Below are positions 45,584-55,695 of a DNA stretch of 64,000 nucleotides, piece by piece. The notes beneath the pieces are model-generated. The model had not been told where the DNA came from, ran no database searches, and saw nothing but the letters and a program-made list of their open reading frames with translations. Source of the DNA: Martinezella lusitana (GTDB lineage Bacteria > Pseudomonadota > Alphaproteobacteria > Rhizobiales > Rhizobiaceae); assembly GCF_010668395.1 (NCBI RefSeq), contig NZ_WUEY01000015.1, forward strand, positions 1-64,000, written 5' to 3'. A program made the position numbers and the translations under genes. Each line of letters begins with the position of its first letter. Within the stretch, counting starts at the first letter, position 1.

Positions 45584-45879
45584 GGTGGTTTCCTCCTCTA
45601 TATCATCCTGCATACGGCTCTGAACGGTCGTGTAGACGCTGGTTCGGAAATGCATGAATCACGAATCCCGCAACATTCTTGCACAGTCCTGCAAAGGGAA
45701 CGATTCACGGCTCGCGAAGGCTTGCCGTTTTTCGTCCGGAGTGCAACAACAACCCCCAACGCAGGGCTGTCGCCGGTCGCGCCGAGCGTCGGCGGGATTG
45801 CGTCATATCGGATGTTGCTGCGTCTTCCGGGTCTTCAGGGTGGGGCCGGATGCAGTCAACGAGTCACTGGAGGATTGTC

Positions 45880-47307
45880 GTGGAAAAGGCAGAAATCGGG
45901 CTGATCGGTCTCGCTGTGATGGGATCGAATCTGGCGCTCAACATTGCCGAAAAAGGCAACAAGATCGCGGTGTTCAACCGTACCCCGCAGGTAACGGATG
46001 AATTCTACGCGAATGCGGGCGCTCTCAAGGACAAGATCATTCCTTGCAAGACGATCGAGGAGTTCGTCGACGCGATCCGACCACCGCGGCCGATCATCAT
46101 CATGATCAAGGCCGGCGATCCGGTCGACCAGCAGATGGCGGCGCTGCAGCCCCATCTCGACAAGGGCGACATCATGATCGACGCCGGCAACGCCAATTTC
46201 CGCGATACGATCGCCCGCTTCGACCGGCTGAAGGACACCGGCCTGACCTTCATCGGCATGGGCGTGTCCGGTGGTGAGGAAGGCGCGCGCCACGGCCCGT
46301 CGATCATGGTCGGCGGAACGGAGGAATCCTACAAGCGCGTCGAAAAGGTCCTGACCTCGATCGCCGCCAAATACAATGACGATCCTTGCGTTGCCTGGCT
46401 CGGCAACGGCGGCGCCGGTCATTTCGTCAAGACCATCCATAACGGCATCGAATATGCCGACATGCAGATGATCGCCGAGATCTACGGCATCCTGCGCGAT
46501 GGCCTCGGCAAGAGCGCCGCCGAGATCAGCTCCATCTTCGGCGAGTGGAACAAGGGCCGCCTCAACTCCTACCTCATCGAGATCACCGAGAAGGTTCTGG
46601 CGGCCAAGGATCCGGCAACCGGCAGCGCCGTGCCCGATATCATTCTCGACAAGGCCGGCCAGAAGGGCACCGGCAAGTGGTCCGTCATCGAAGCGCAGAA
46701 CATGGGCATTCCGGCGACCGCCATCGAAGCCGCCGTCGCTGCGCGTAGCCTCTCTGCCATCAAGAGCCAGCGCGAGGCCGCCGAAAAGATCTTCGGCAAG
46801 CCGGACTACAAGTTCCCGATCGCGTTCGGCCCCGACCTGTTAAAGGATCTCGAGCTCGCATTGTTTGCTGCCAAGATCGGCGCCTACGCTCAGGGTTTTG
46901 CCGTCATGGCCGAAGCGTCGAAGGAGTTCAACTGGTCGCTGCCGATGCCCATCATCGCCAAGATCTGGCGTGCCGGCTGCATCATCCGCTCGCAGTTCCT
47001 CGACGAGATCACCAGCGCCTTCACGAAGACGCCGGATGCGGCGAACCTGATCGTCACTCCGGCTTTCGCCGAAATGGTGAAGGAATCGATCCCGTCGCTG
47101 CGGCGTATCGTTTCGGCTGCGACAGCCGCCGGCCTGCCGGTTCCGGCGCTGGCTTCGGCATTGACCTATTTCGATGCCTACCGCCAGGCTCGCGGCACGG
47201 CCAACCTGATCCAGGCCCAGCGCGACTTCTTCGGCGCTCACGGCTTCGATCGCGTCGATGGCAAGGATATTCACCACGGCCCTTGGGGCAGCGGCGCCCA
47301 CGGCTGA
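45880..47307 (+). CDS. gnd: 6-phosphogluconate dehydrogenase (decarboxylating)
   Basis: A 475-residue enzyme converting 6-phosphogluconate to ribulose 5-phosphate with NADP. The Rossmann segment GLIGLAVMGSNLALN, the substrate segment GMGVSGGEEGARHGPS and the catalytic lysine in FVKTIHNGIEYADMQ are present, and length equals the family norm. The start is GTG at 45880 with GGAGGA five to ten bases upstream; the frame extends further but starts there would be unusually long. It ends at a shared terminator at 47330. Confidence 0.95.
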   Translation: MEKAEIGLIGLAVMGSNLALNIAEKGNKIAVFNRTPQVTDEFYANAGALKDKIIPCKTIEEFVDAIRPPRPIIIMIKAGDPVDQQMAALQPHLDKGDIMIDAGNANFRDTIARFDRLKDTGLTFIGMGVSGGEEGARHGPSIMVGGTEESYKRVEKVLTSIAAKYNDDPCVAWLGNGGAGHFVKTIHNGIEYADMQMIAEIYGILRDGLGKSAAEISSIFGEWNKGRLNSYLIEITEKVLAAKDPATGSAVPDIILDKAGQKGTGKWSVIEAQNMGIPATAIEAAVAARSLSAIKSQREAAEKIFGKPDYKFPIAFGPDLLKDLELALFAAKIGAYAQGFAVMAEASKEFNWSLPMPIIAKIWRAGCIIRSQFLDEITSAFTKTPDAANLIVTPAFAEMVKESIPSLRRIVSAATAAGLPVPALASALTYFDAYRQARGTANLIQAQRDFFGAHGFDRVDGKDIHHGPWGSGAHG

Positions 47308-47329
47308 TAGAACCATCGAACTCTATGTG

Positions 47330-47363
47330 AAAAGGCCCGCCGGAGAGATCCGGCGGGCCTTTT
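47330..47363. terminator. Bidirectional terminator between gnd and the LacI regulator gene
   Basis: AAAAGGCCCGCCGGA (47330-47344) pairs perfectly with TCCGGCGGGCCTTTT (47349-47363) around GAGA, so it works for both convergent genes. Confidence 0.9.
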
Positions 47364-47367
47364 GTCG

Positions 47368-48399
47368 TCAGCTCTTTGGCCAATCGGGCTCACTGATGCT
47401 TTGCAGCAGTTGCGGTTCTATCCCGTCGATGCGAGCGATAACGGCCTTGGCCAGCTCGCGGCCGCCGTGGCGCACGTCCTCGTAGATCGTGATGATTTCC
47501 GGGCGGATCCAGTTCAGCACATCGGTCGATTGCTTGGCGACCATATCGATGTCGCGGCCGAGGCGAAATCCGGCCGCTTCGATGCCCGCGTTGACGGCAA
47601 TGGCGCCGCCGCCGCTAGAGCAGACGATACCATCCGGTGGATGCGACGAGCGCATCAGCGCCTCGACGCTGTCCCTGATATCGGCCAGGGGGGCGTCGGT
47701 CGTCACCCTCAGGGGAATTTCCTCGGCGCCGAATTCGTGCAGGCCGATCTGGAAGCCGATGCGGATGTGCGAATAATAGGTGAGCTTGCTGGCGGGCTGC
47801 AGGAGCGCGAGGCGACGCCGGCCCTTGGCGACCAGGGCCCGAACGGCCTCGTGAGTGAAGGCTTCGTTGTCAAAGTCGTGGAAGGGGTGAACGATGCCCA
47901 TGTCCGTCCGCCCGTGCGTGGCGAAGGGCAGGCCGCGTTCGTGCATCAAGCGGACGCGCGGATCGTCCGGCTCGGTTCGCGATATGATGACGCCGTCTGC
48001 GGAGCCCGTGTCGAGAATATAGCGCACCGGCAGCAGGGGATCCTTGCTGTGCGAATGCGGGGTGATCACCAGATGATACTGCGTGCTCGCAAGAACTTCC
48101 GAGATGCCGAAAACCATCTGGCTGGTGAATCCCATGATTTCCTCATCGATGCTGAGCACCAGTGCAATGACATTGGTCTTGCCGGTCCTCAGGCGCACGC
48201 CGGCGCGATTCGGCTGATACCCCAGCTGCCGGGCGACCATGCGCACGCGCTCCTTGGTCTCCGCGCCGATATCCGAGGCATCCTTCAATGCGCGCGAAAC
48301 GGTGGTAATCCCGAGTCCCGTCATGAAGGCGATGGTCTTCAGCGTTGGTCGTTCGGGTGCGGACGATGTTCCGCCCCCTGAGATTTTCTTATTGTCCAT
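47368..48399 (-). CDS. LacI-family transcriptional regulator
   Basis: A 343-residue repressor. The helix-turn-helix is TLKTIAFMTGLGITTVSRAL (about 19-38) with the hinge RLGYQPNRAGVRLRTG variant, followed by a periplasmic-binding-protein-like sugar domain. It is divergent from the ABC importer operon and is its likely regulator. A LacI-type operator with central CG (48509-48526) lies 110 bases upstream of this gene. The start at 48399 gives a usual N-terminus; the frame continues to 48489 without support. Confidence 0.9.
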   Translation of the reverse strand: MDNKKISGGGTSSAPERPTLKTIAFMTGLGITTVSRALKDASDIGAETKERVRMVARQLGYQPNRAGVRLRTGKTNVIALVLSIDEEIMGFTSQMVFGISEVLASTQYHLVITPHSHSKDPLLPVRYILDTGSADGVIISRTEPDDPRVRLMHERGLPFATHGRTDMGIVHPFHDFDNEAFTHEAVRALVAKGRRRLALLQPASKLTYYSHIRIGFQIGLHEFGAEEIPLRVTTDAPLADIRDSVEALMRSSHPPDGIVCSSGGGAIAVNAGIEAAGFRLGRDIDMVAKQSTDVLNWIRPEIITIYEDVRHGGRELAKAVIARIDGIEPQLLQSISEPDWPKS

Positions 48400-48508
48400 T
48401 CCGTTCAAGCTCGCCTCCCGGCCGCCTCCCGCAGCCAATCCGCTTATATTGCCCACATGCCCGCCGCAAGCATAGACGCAATGCGACACCTCTTGGACTA
48501 ATGTTAAA

Positions 48509-48526
48509 AACTGTAACGATACAGTT
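48509..48526. promoter_or_regulatory. LacI-type operator
   Basis: AACTGTAACGATACAGTT is an 18-base inverted repeat with central CG, symmetric at 16 of 18 positions, the usual form of LacI/PurR-family sites. It lies in the control region between the LacI gene and the importer operon. Confidence 0.65.
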
Positions 48527-48801
48527 CAAAAGTCGAGTGCTATTTTGATGCGCGTTTCCGTTGATACTCCCTTGGTTGTGTCAGACGGCACAACCGAGAA
48601 AAACTCTAGCGGCAAAGCGATGAGGTGGTGTGTTATAGGAACGGAGCAGAATATATGACGTATTATCAATGATATATGGCATTTTTCGTCAAGAGAATCC
48701 GGTTCGCGTCACATTGCGGTACTTCCGTCTTCCACAGGAGGGATATAATTTTAGGTTGTATAATCGGTCGCTGCTAAAAAATTACAGATAGGCGGTTGCG
48801 T

Positions 48802-48818
48802 GTCGAAAATGATTCGAC
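48802..48818. repeat. Inverted repeat in the leader of the binding-protein gene
   Basis: GTCGAA and TTCGAC flank AATGA, ending 40 bases before the start codon. It could be a second operator or an RNA hairpin. Confidence 0.4.
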
Positions 48819-48858
48819 TACGTTTTTCCGGCAACGTTTCAGTGAGGGAGGAGAACTC

Positions 48859-50097
48859 ATGAATATTCGTTTGATGGCTGCCGCTTTGCTTGCATCTGTC
48901 GCGATTCCGGCTTTTTCAGTAAATGCGACCGATCTTGAGGTAACGCATTGGTGGACATCGGGCGGTGAAGCTGCTGCCGTGAAGGTTCTGGCGGATCAGT
49001 ACAATGCTCTGGGCGATAATCACTGGGTCGACGGCGCGATCGCCGGATCCGGTTCCACGGCAACGCCGCTGATCGTCAGCCGCATTCTCGGTGGCAACCC
49101 CATGGGCGCAACGCAGCTCAATACGGGCCGCGACGCCGAGGAACTAGTCAAGGCCGGCCTTATGACCGATCTGACGGATCTCGCCGAAAAGGAACACTGG
49201 AAGGACATCATTCGTCCGGCCAGCCTGCTGGCTTCCTGCACTTACGAAGGGCGCATCTATTGCGTTCCGCTCAATATCCATTCCTGGCAGTGGCTTTGGC
49301 TCAACCGGCATGTCTTCGAAGACAACGGCCTGAAGGTTCCGGCCAACTGGGATGAATTCGCGGCCGATGCGCCGAAGCTGCGCGAGAAGGGCATCGTTCC
49401 GCTCGCAACCGGCGCCCCGTGGCAGGTGGACGGCGTCCGCAACGTCATGCAGGTCGGCATCGGCGGCAAGGACACCTATCTGGCGATCTACGACAAGAAG
49501 AACGCCGATGCGGTCAACAGCCCCGAGAACCGCAAGGTGTGGGATGCTTTCGCACAGGCTCGCGACATGGTCGATGATAGCTATTCGGGCCGCGACTGGA
49601 ACGTCGCCACCAACATGGTCATCACCGGCAAGGCCGCTGGCCAGATCATGGGCGACTGGGCGCAGGGCGAGTTCGGTGTCGCCAAGCAGGTTGCCGGCAA
49701 GGACTATGACTGCCTGCCGGGTCTCGGCTTCCACGCGCTGCTCGATACCGGCGGCGACAGCTTCTACTTCCCGAAGAACAGCAATGCCGACATCACCAAG
49801 GCGCAACTCGAGCTTGCAAGCATGCTGGTCTCCAAGGAAACCCAGGTGAAGTTCAACCTGGCCAAGGGCTCCCTGCCTGTTCGCGGCGACGTCGATCTGG
49901 CTGCTGCCAACAGCTGCATGAAGAAGGGTCTGGAAATTCTGCAGAACCCGGACAACGTGCTGCCGGGTGTCACGCAGCTGCTCGATCCCGATACCCGCGG
50001 GCAGATGACCGATCTCGGACTGCAGTTCTTCTCGTCGAAGATGACCGTCGACGAGGCGCTCGCAAAGCAGGCCGACATCATCAAGCAGGCGCACTGA
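48859..50097 (+). CDS. Sugar ABC transporter substrate-binding protein (CUT1)
   Basis: A 412-residue periplasmic binding protein of the extracellular family 1 type. The signal peptide covers about 1-23 (cleavage after VNA), and the mature start LEVTHWWTSGGEAAAVKVL is typical of glucose/mannose-type CUT1 binding proteins. Two cysteines flank a short loop (SCTYEGRIYC). GGGAGGAG precedes the ATG at 48859. First gene of the importer operon under the divergent LacI gene. The ligand is probably a mannoside or other hemicellulose oligosaccharide, judged from the enzymes downstream. Confidence 0.92.
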   Translation: MNIRLMAAALLASVAIPAFSVNATDLEVTHWWTSGGEAAAVKVLADQYNALGDNHWVDGAIAGSGSTATPLIVSRILGGNPMGATQLNTGRDAEELVKAGLMTDLTDLAEKEHWKDIIRPASLLASCTYEGRIYCVPLNIHSWQWLWLNRHVFEDNGLKVPANWDEFAADAPKLREKGIVPLATGAPWQVDGVRNVMQVGIGGKDTYLAIYDKKNADAVNSPENRKVWDAFAQARDMVDDSYSGRDWNVATNMVITGKAAGQIMGDWAQGEFGVAKQVAGKDYDCLPGLGFHALLDTGGDSFYFPKNSNADITKAQLELASMLVSKETQVKFNLAKGSLPVRGDVDLAAANSCMKKGLEILQNPDNVLPGVTQLLDPDTRGQMTDLGLQFFSSKMTVDEALAKQADIIKQAH

Positions 50098-50187
50098 CAC
50101 ACGACCATCCTATCAATCGCGATGGCAAGCATCGGGGCGGGCGAGGGTTCTCGCCTGTCCCGATGCGCGCCACCAACGGAGGTATCG

Positions 50188-51078
50188 ATGGCTAACGCTG
50201 TCCGGCCACTTGGTTTGTTCCGCAACCTCAATGCGAAGATCGCCGCCATCCCGATGGTGCTGACCGTGATCGTCGTCTTCGTCGGTTGCACGCTCTGGAC
50301 CGTCATCTATTCGTTCACCGACTCGAGGCTGCTCCCCAGCTCCAATTTCGTCGGCCTGGCGCAGTATCAGCGCCTGTGGGGCACCGATCGCTGGAATATT
50401 TCGATCGGCAACCTCGCCACTTACGGCATTCTCAGCTTGATTTTCGCCTTCGTCGTCGGCTTCTTTCTTGCCGTGCTGATGGATCAGAAGATCCGCTTCG
50501 AGAATACGTTCCGAACCATTTTCCTCTATCCCTTCGCTCTGTCCTTCATCGTTACCGGCCTAGTCTGGCAATGGATCCTCGATCCGGCGCTCGGGTTGCC
50601 GAAGTTGATGCAGGATATGGGATTCACAAGCTTCAATTTCGCGCTGCTCGGCAATCAGAAGACCGTGCTCTATGCGCTGGTCATTGCCGGTCTCTGGCAG
50701 GGCACCGGGCTTGTCATGGTGCTGATGCTGGCGGGTCTGCGAGGGATCGACGGCGAGATCTGGAAGGCGTCGCGCGTCGACGGCATTCCTGCCTGGCGGA
50801 CCTATATCTTCGTTGTCATTCCGATGATGCGGGGCGTCTTCGTCACCACGCTCGTTATCGTCGCCTCGGGCATCGTGCGCGTCTACGATCTCGTCGTCGC
50901 CATGACATCAGGCGGACCGGGCTTCGCGTCCGAGATGCCGGCCAAATACGTCTACGACTTCATGTTCCAGCGTTCCAATCTGGGCCAGGCGCTTTCCGCC
51001 TCCACCGTCATGCTGGTCACCGTGTTCATCTTCGTCGTGCCGTGGGCTCTCATCGAGTTCCGCCAGAAGCGCCGGTAA
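50188..51078 (+). CDS. Sugar ABC transporter permease 1 (MalF type)
   Basis: A 296-residue membrane permease with about six helices. The cytoplasmic EAA loop is visible as EIWKASRVDGIPAWRTYIFV, where the ATPase docks. GGAGG lies a few bases before the ATG at 50188. It follows the binding-protein gene by 90 bases and precedes the second permease by 11. Confidence 0.93.
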   Translation: MANAVRPLGLFRNLNAKIAAIPMVLTVIVVFVGCTLWTVIYSFTDSRLLPSSNFVGLAQYQRLWGTDRWNISIGNLATYGILSLIFAFVVGFFLAVLMDQKIRFENTFRTIFLYPFALSFIVTGLVWQWILDPALGLPKLMQDMGFTSFNFALLGNQKTVLYALVIAGLWQGTGLVMVLMLAGLRGIDGEIWKASRVDGIPAWRTYIFVVIPMMRGVFVTTLVIVASGIVRVYDLVVAMTSGGPGFASEMPAKYVYDFMFQRSNLGQALSASTVMLVTVFIFVVPWALIEFRQKRR

Positions 51079-51089
51079 GGGAGGAACCC

Positions 51090-51986
51090 ATGGCACTTGC
51101 CGCTACCATCGAACCTTCGGGCACCAAGCCCAAGCGCCGCTTCGAACCGCGCACGATCATGCTTTACGGCATTCTCGGGCTGGCCGCGCTCTACTATCTC
51201 CTGCCTCTCTATGTGATGGTCGTCACCTCGCTCAAGGGAATGCCGGAAATTCGCATGGGCAACATCTTCGCGCCGCCCATGGAAATCACCTTCGAGCCAT
51301 GGGTGAAAGCCTGGTCGCAGGCCTGTACCGGCCTCTACTGCCACGGTATCCAGATCGGCTTCTGGAACTCGGTGAAGATCCTCGTTCCGAGCGTCATCGT
51401 TTCGATCGCGATTGCGTCGGTCAACGGTTACGCGCTGGCGAACTGGCGCTTCAAGGGATCGGAAGTCTTCTTTACGATCCTGCTGTTCGGCGCGTTCATT
51501 CCCTATCAGGTCATGCTCTATCCGCTGGTCATGGTGCTGCGCGAACTCCATCTGTTTTCCACGCTCGGCGGCATCGTGCTCGTGCATACGATCTTCGGCA
51601 TGCCGATCAACACGCTGCTGTTCCGCAATTACTTCGCCTCGCTTCCGCCGGAGCTTTTCAAGGCGGCGCGCGTCGATGGAGCGGGCTTCTGGCAGATCTT
51701 CCTGCGCATCATGCTGCCCATGTCGCTGCCGATCTTCGTCGTCGGCATGATCATCCAGATCACCGGCATCTGGAACGACTTCCTGTTCGGCGTCATCTTC
51801 GCCGGCACGCAGAACTATCCGATGACCGTGCAGCTCAACAACGTCGTCAACGCCGTGCAGGGCGTGAAGGAATACAACGTCAACATGGCCGCAACGCTAC
51901 TGACCGGCGCGGTGCCGCTTATCGTCTATTTCGTGTCCGGACGGCTCTTCGTCCGGGGCATCGCCGCCGGCGCAGTGAAGGGGTGA
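51090..51986 (+). CDS. Sugar ABC transporter permease 2 (MalG type)
   Basis: A 298-residue permease with six helices and the EAA loop ELFKAARVDGAGFWQIFLRI. It has a Cys pair (ACTGLYC) in the first periplasmic loop. GGGAGG precedes the ATG. Three bases separate its stop from the ATPase gene. Confidence 0.93.
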   Translation: MALAATIEPSGTKPKRRFEPRTIMLYGILGLAALYYLLPLYVMVVTSLKGMPEIRMGNIFAPPMEITFEPWVKAWSQACTGLYCHGIQIGFWNSVKILVPSVIVSIAIASVNGYALANWRFKGSEVFFTILLFGAFIPYQVMLYPLVMVLRELHLFSTLGGIVLVHTIFGMPINTLLFRNYFASLPPELFKAARVDGAGFWQIFLRIMLPMSLPIFVVGMIIQITGIWNDFLFGVIFAGTQNYPMTVQLNNVVNAVQGVKEYNVNMAATLLTGAVPLIVYFVSGRLFVRGIAAGAVKG

Positions 51987-51989
51987 TCC

Positions 51990-53081
51990 ATGAACAGCAG
52001 CGTTTCCATCAAAGACCTTTCGCTGAATTTCGGTGCGGTCAACGTTCTGAAAAATCTCAATCTCGAGATCAACGACGGCGAGTTTCTGGTGCTTCTCGGC
52101 TCGTCGGGCTGCGGCAAGTCGACCTTGCTCAACTGCATTGCAGGGCTGCTCGACATCAGCGAAGGGCAGATCTTCATCAAGGGCAAGAACGTCACCTGGG
52201 AGGAGCCCAAGGACCGCGGCATCGGCATGGTGTTCCAGTCCTACGCGCTCTACCCGCAAATGTCGGTCGAAAAGAACCTCTCCTTCGGCCTGCGCGTCGC
52301 CAAGGTGCCGGGAGATGAGATCAAGAAGCGTATCGCGCGTGCCGCCGAGATCCTGCAGATCGAGCCGCTCCTGAAGCGCAAGCCGGCCGAGCTTTCGGGC
52401 GGCCAGCGTCAGCGCGTCGCCATCGGCCGCGCCCTGGTGCGCGATGTCGATGTCTTCCTCTTCGACGAGCCGCTGTCGAACCTCGATGCCAAGCTGCGCT
52501 CGGAACTGCGCGTGGAAATCAAGCGGCTGCACCAGTCGCTGAAGAACACGATGATCTACGTCACCCACGACCAGATCGAGGCGCTGACGCTCGCCGACCG
52601 TATCGCCATCATGAAGAACGGCGTCATCATGCAGCTCGACGACCCGACGACGATCTACAACGAGCCGCGCAACCTTTTCGTCGCCGGCTTCATCGGATCG
52701 CCGTCCATGAACTTCCTGCGCGGCGAGCTGGTCAATCGCGAGGGCAAGGTGGTGTTCGCGACCAATGACGTGCTGTTCTCCCTCGATGGCTACAAGGCAG
52801 GCGAGGCGTTGCAGGCCGGGCGCAAGGTCGTGCTGGGTGTTCGCCCGGAACATATCAAGGTCAATGAAGAATTGGCTTCGGGCGCGGAGGTTCACAATGC
52901 TACCGTCGATATCGAGGAGCCGATGGGCGCCGATAACCTGCTGTGGCTGAAACACGCCGGCCATACCATGTCGGTCCGCGTCAACGGTTCCCGGCGTTTT
53001 GGCCCCGGTTCGGCTGTGAAACTCGGCTTTGACATGTCTCTCGCATCGCTCTTTGATGCGCAGACAGAACTCAGAATCTGA
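51990..53081 (+). CDS. Sugar ABC transporter ATPase (MalK/UgpC type)
   Basis: A 363-residue ATPase: Walker A GSSGCGKSTLL (about 37-47), signature LSGGQRQRVAIGRAL, Walker B VFLFDEPLSNLDAKLR and a C-terminal TOBE-type regulatory domain (from about 240). It energises the two permeases upstream. The beta-mannosidase gene starts 57 bases after its stop. Confidence 0.94.
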   Translation: MNSSVSIKDLSLNFGAVNVLKNLNLEINDGEFLVLLGSSGCGKSTLLNCIAGLLDISEGQIFIKGKNVTWEEPKDRGIGMVFQSYALYPQMSVEKNLSFGLRVAKVPGDEIKKRIARAAEILQIEPLLKRKPAELSGGQRQRVAIGRALVRDVDVFLFDEPLSNLDAKLRSELRVEIKRLHQSLKNTMIYVTHDQIEALTLADRIAIMKNGVIMQLDDPTTIYNEPRNLFVAGFIGSPSMNFLRGELVNREGKVVFATNDVLFSLDGYKAGEALQAGRKVVLGVRPEHIKVNEELASGAEVHNATVDIEEPMGADNLLWLKHAGHTMSVRVNGSRRFGPGSAVKLGFDMSLASLFDAQTELRI

Positions 53082-53138
53082 TCCCATGCTCGGAGGCGGC
53101 AAAGCCGCCTCCGTCTTACAGCGGTCCGGGGAGGTCCG

Positions 53139-55616
53139 ATGTCGTCTTCGATCAATGATAACTTCACCGTCGATCTGGCCGGGTCGTGGAGGCTGACGTC
53201 TCCCCACAGCGACCATTCGCTTTCCATGTCGCTACCCGGTGATGTCCACACGGCCCTCCACGCGGAAGGGCTCATCCCCGATCCTTACTTCGGTCGCAAC
53301 GAAGAAGTGGTGCAGTGGGTCGCCAAGCAGGACTGGGAGCTGACGCGCAGCTTCACGCTCGATGATGCCGGCGGAGACTGGTATCTCGACATCGACTATC
53401 TCGATACGGTCGCGAGCGTCTACGTCAACGATGCGCTGGTGCTGGAGGGCAACAACTGCTTCCAGCGTTATCGTCCCGATGTCTCGAAGGCATTGAAGAC
53501 GGGTGAGAATACCATTCGCATCGTGCTGCATTCGAGCATCGCGACCGGGGCCGCGCTCCAGGCGAAACAGCCCTTCTACATCCCCTACAGCACCGGCAAT
53601 TCTCCGATCCCTAACGGTAACATGCTGCGCAAGCCGCAATGCCATTTCGGCTGGGACTGGAACATTGCGATCGCGCCGCTCGGGCTCTACGGCACTATCG
53701 CGCTGAAGAAGCTCGAGATCGCCCGCATCGAGAATGTCGTCACCCAGCAGATCCATAATGACGACGGTTCCGTCGATCTCAAGGTGACGGTGGCGCTGTT
53801 CGCCAAGGGAACCGGCATCGCGCAGCTCTATTTTTCGCTCGATGACGAGCGGGTGCGCCTCGATGTCGGCGTCAATGCCGGCGAGACGTCCATCACTCAT
53901 GTCTTCCATGTCGACAAGCCCAGGCTCTGGTGGCCGGCCGGCAATGGCGAGCAGGCGCTTTATGCCCTGTCCGTCGAAACCAGTTTCGAAACCGTCACGC
54001 GGCAGATCGGCCTGCGCACGGTCGAGTTGATGACCGACGAGGACGAGGCCGGAAGCCGCTTCGCGCTAAAGGTCAACGGCCGCGAAATCTTTGCCCGCGG
54101 GGCCAACTGGATCCCGGCCGATGCCCTGTTCTCGCGCTCCAAGCCGGAGCTGACCGAGGATCTGCTGCAATCTGCGGCGGCCGCCAATATGAACGTCATC
54201 CGCGTCTGGGGCGGCGGCTTCTACGAACATGACTGGTTCTACGACACCTGCGACCGCTTGGGGCTGATGGTGTGGCAGGACTTCATGTTCGCGTGCAATC
54301 TCTATCCCTCCACGGGCGATTTCCTGGAAAATGTCGAGGCGGAGGTGGACTATCAGGTGCGCCGGCTGGCGACACATCCTTCCATCGTTCTCTGGTGCGG
54401 TGATAACGAGCTGGTGGGAGCGCTCACCTGGTTCGAGGAATCGCGTAGGGATCGCGATCGCTATCTCGTTTCCTACGACCGGCTGAACAGGACGATCGAG
54501 AAGGCGATGAAGAAGGCGTTGCCGGATGCGATCTGGTGGCCGTCCAGCCCGGCTTCGGGCTATCTCAATTTCGGCGATGCCTGGCACGCCGATGGCTCCG
54601 GCGACATGCATTACTGGTCGGTCTGGCACGAAAACAAGTCCTTCGACAATTATCGCACCGTGCGTCCGCGCTTCTGCTCGGAATTCGGCTTCCAGTCCTA
54701 TACGTCGCTGCCCGTCATCAAGACCTATGCCGACGCGAAGGACATGAACATCGCTTCTCCGGTCATGGAGCTGCACCAGAAGAATGCCGGCGGCAACGAG
54801 CGCATTGCCGGCACGATGTTCCGCTACTTCCGCTTCCCGAAGGATTTCCCGAATTTCGTCTATCTGAGCCAGGTTCAGCAGGGCCTCGCCATCAAGACGG
54901 CGGTGGAATATTGGCGCTCGCTGAAGCCGCATTGCATGGGCACCATCTACTGGCAGCTCAACGACACCTGGCCGGTGGCCTCCTGGTCCAGCCTGGACTA
55001 TGGCGGCCGGTGGAAGGTCATGCATTATCTGGTGCGGCGGTTCTTTCAGCCGGTATCGGTCGCGGCAATTCCGTCCGAGGACAACAAGACCATCCGCTTT
55101 TCACTGGTCAACGACACCAACGCCGACATCACGGCCGATATTTCGGTATCGCTGTTGAAGCTCGACGGTGAGCGCGTGCCGCTGACGACTGCCCATGCGG
55201 TCTGCACGCCGGATGCGGCGATTACCGCATTGTCGATCGACGCGGATCAGGTGCCGGCCGATTGCCTGCTGGCGTGGCGTTTCACCGCATCGAACGGCAT
55301 GGGCGGCGAGGGGCATTATGTCCACGGTACCTACAAGGCGCTCGAGCTTCAGCCCGCCGGCTTGACGGTGCTCAGGGAGGAGACGACGGAGAACGGGACG
55401 GTGGAACTCACTGTCACCGCCAAGGGACTCGCGCTGTTCGTGATGATCGAGAGCGAGGTAGAGGGGCGCTATTCCGATAACGCCTTCGATCTTGCCGCCG
55501 GCGAAAGCCGCCGCATCGTCTTCACGCCGGCAAGCCCATTGACAGGCGGCATGCCGGACTTCCGTATCTACGATCTGGAAACGAGCCAGTCGGTGGCCGG
55601 CCAATCGACGAATTGA
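53139..55616 (+). CDS. Beta-mannosidase, glycoside hydrolase family 2
   Basis: An 825-residue GH2 enzyme removing terminal beta-linked mannose from oligosaccharides. Order: sugar-binding beta domain (about 1-190), immunoglobulin-like domain, TIM-barrel catalytic domain from about 290, C-terminal beta domains. The acid/base is E424 in WCGDNELVG and the nucleophile E515 in FCSEFGFQSY, as in GH2 beta-mannosidases. There is no signal peptide, so cleavage happens inside the cell after import. GGGGAGG precedes the ATG. It is the main clue that the neighbouring importer handles mannosides. Confidence 0.93.
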   Translation: MSSSINDNFTVDLAGSWRLTSPHSDHSLSMSLPGDVHTALHAEGLIPDPYFGRNEEVVQWVAKQDWELTRSFTLDDAGGDWYLDIDYLDTVASVYVNDALVLEGNNCFQRYRPDVSKALKTGENTIRIVLHSSIATGAALQAKQPFYIPYSTGNSPIPNGNMLRKPQCHFGWDWNIAIAPLGLYGTIALKKLEIARIENVVTQQIHNDDGSVDLKVTVALFAKGTGIAQLYFSLDDERVRLDVGVNAGETSITHVFHVDKPRLWWPAGNGEQALYALSVETSFETVTRQIGLRTVELMTDEDEAGSRFALKVNGREIFARGANWIPADALFSRSKPELTEDLLQSAAAANMNVIRVWGGGFYEHDWFYDTCDRLGLMVWQDFMFACNLYPSTGDFLENVEAEVDYQVRRLATHPSIVLWCGDNELVGALTWFEESRRDRDRYLVSYDRLNRTIEKAMKKALPDAIWWPSSPASGYLNFGDAWHADGSGDMHYWSVWHENKSFDNYRTVRPRFCSEFGFQSYTSLPVIKTYADAKDMNIASPVMELHQKNAGGNERIAGTMFRYFRFPKDFPNFVYLSQVQQGLAIKTAVEYWRSLKPHCMGTIYWQLNDTWPVASWSSLDYGGRWKVMHYLVRRFFQPVSVAAIPSEDNKTIRFSLVNDTNADITADISVSLLKLDGERVPLTTAHAVCTPDAAITALSIDADQVPADCLLAWRFTASNGMGGEGHYVHGTYKALELQPAGLTVLREETTENGTVELTVTAKGLALFVMIESEVEGRYSDNAFDLAAGESRRIVFTPASPLTGGMPDFRIYDLETSQSVAGQSTN

Positions 55617-55695
55617 GCTATTCGCGCCGCCACGGCGGCAATTTCGGGGCCAAAAGCCCAAGACAGACGGCCGGGAGGCCATTGGAGGAGTATCG

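Larger units (their letters stand above)
48400..48858. other. 459-base divergent control region of the sugar locus
   Basis: It holds the LacI-type operator at 48509-48526, an AT-rich stretch (about 48640-48790) likely to contain the importer promoter, and a GTCGAA/TTCGAC inverted repeat (48802-48818) in the leader of the binding-protein gene. No protein is called here. Confidence 0.6.
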
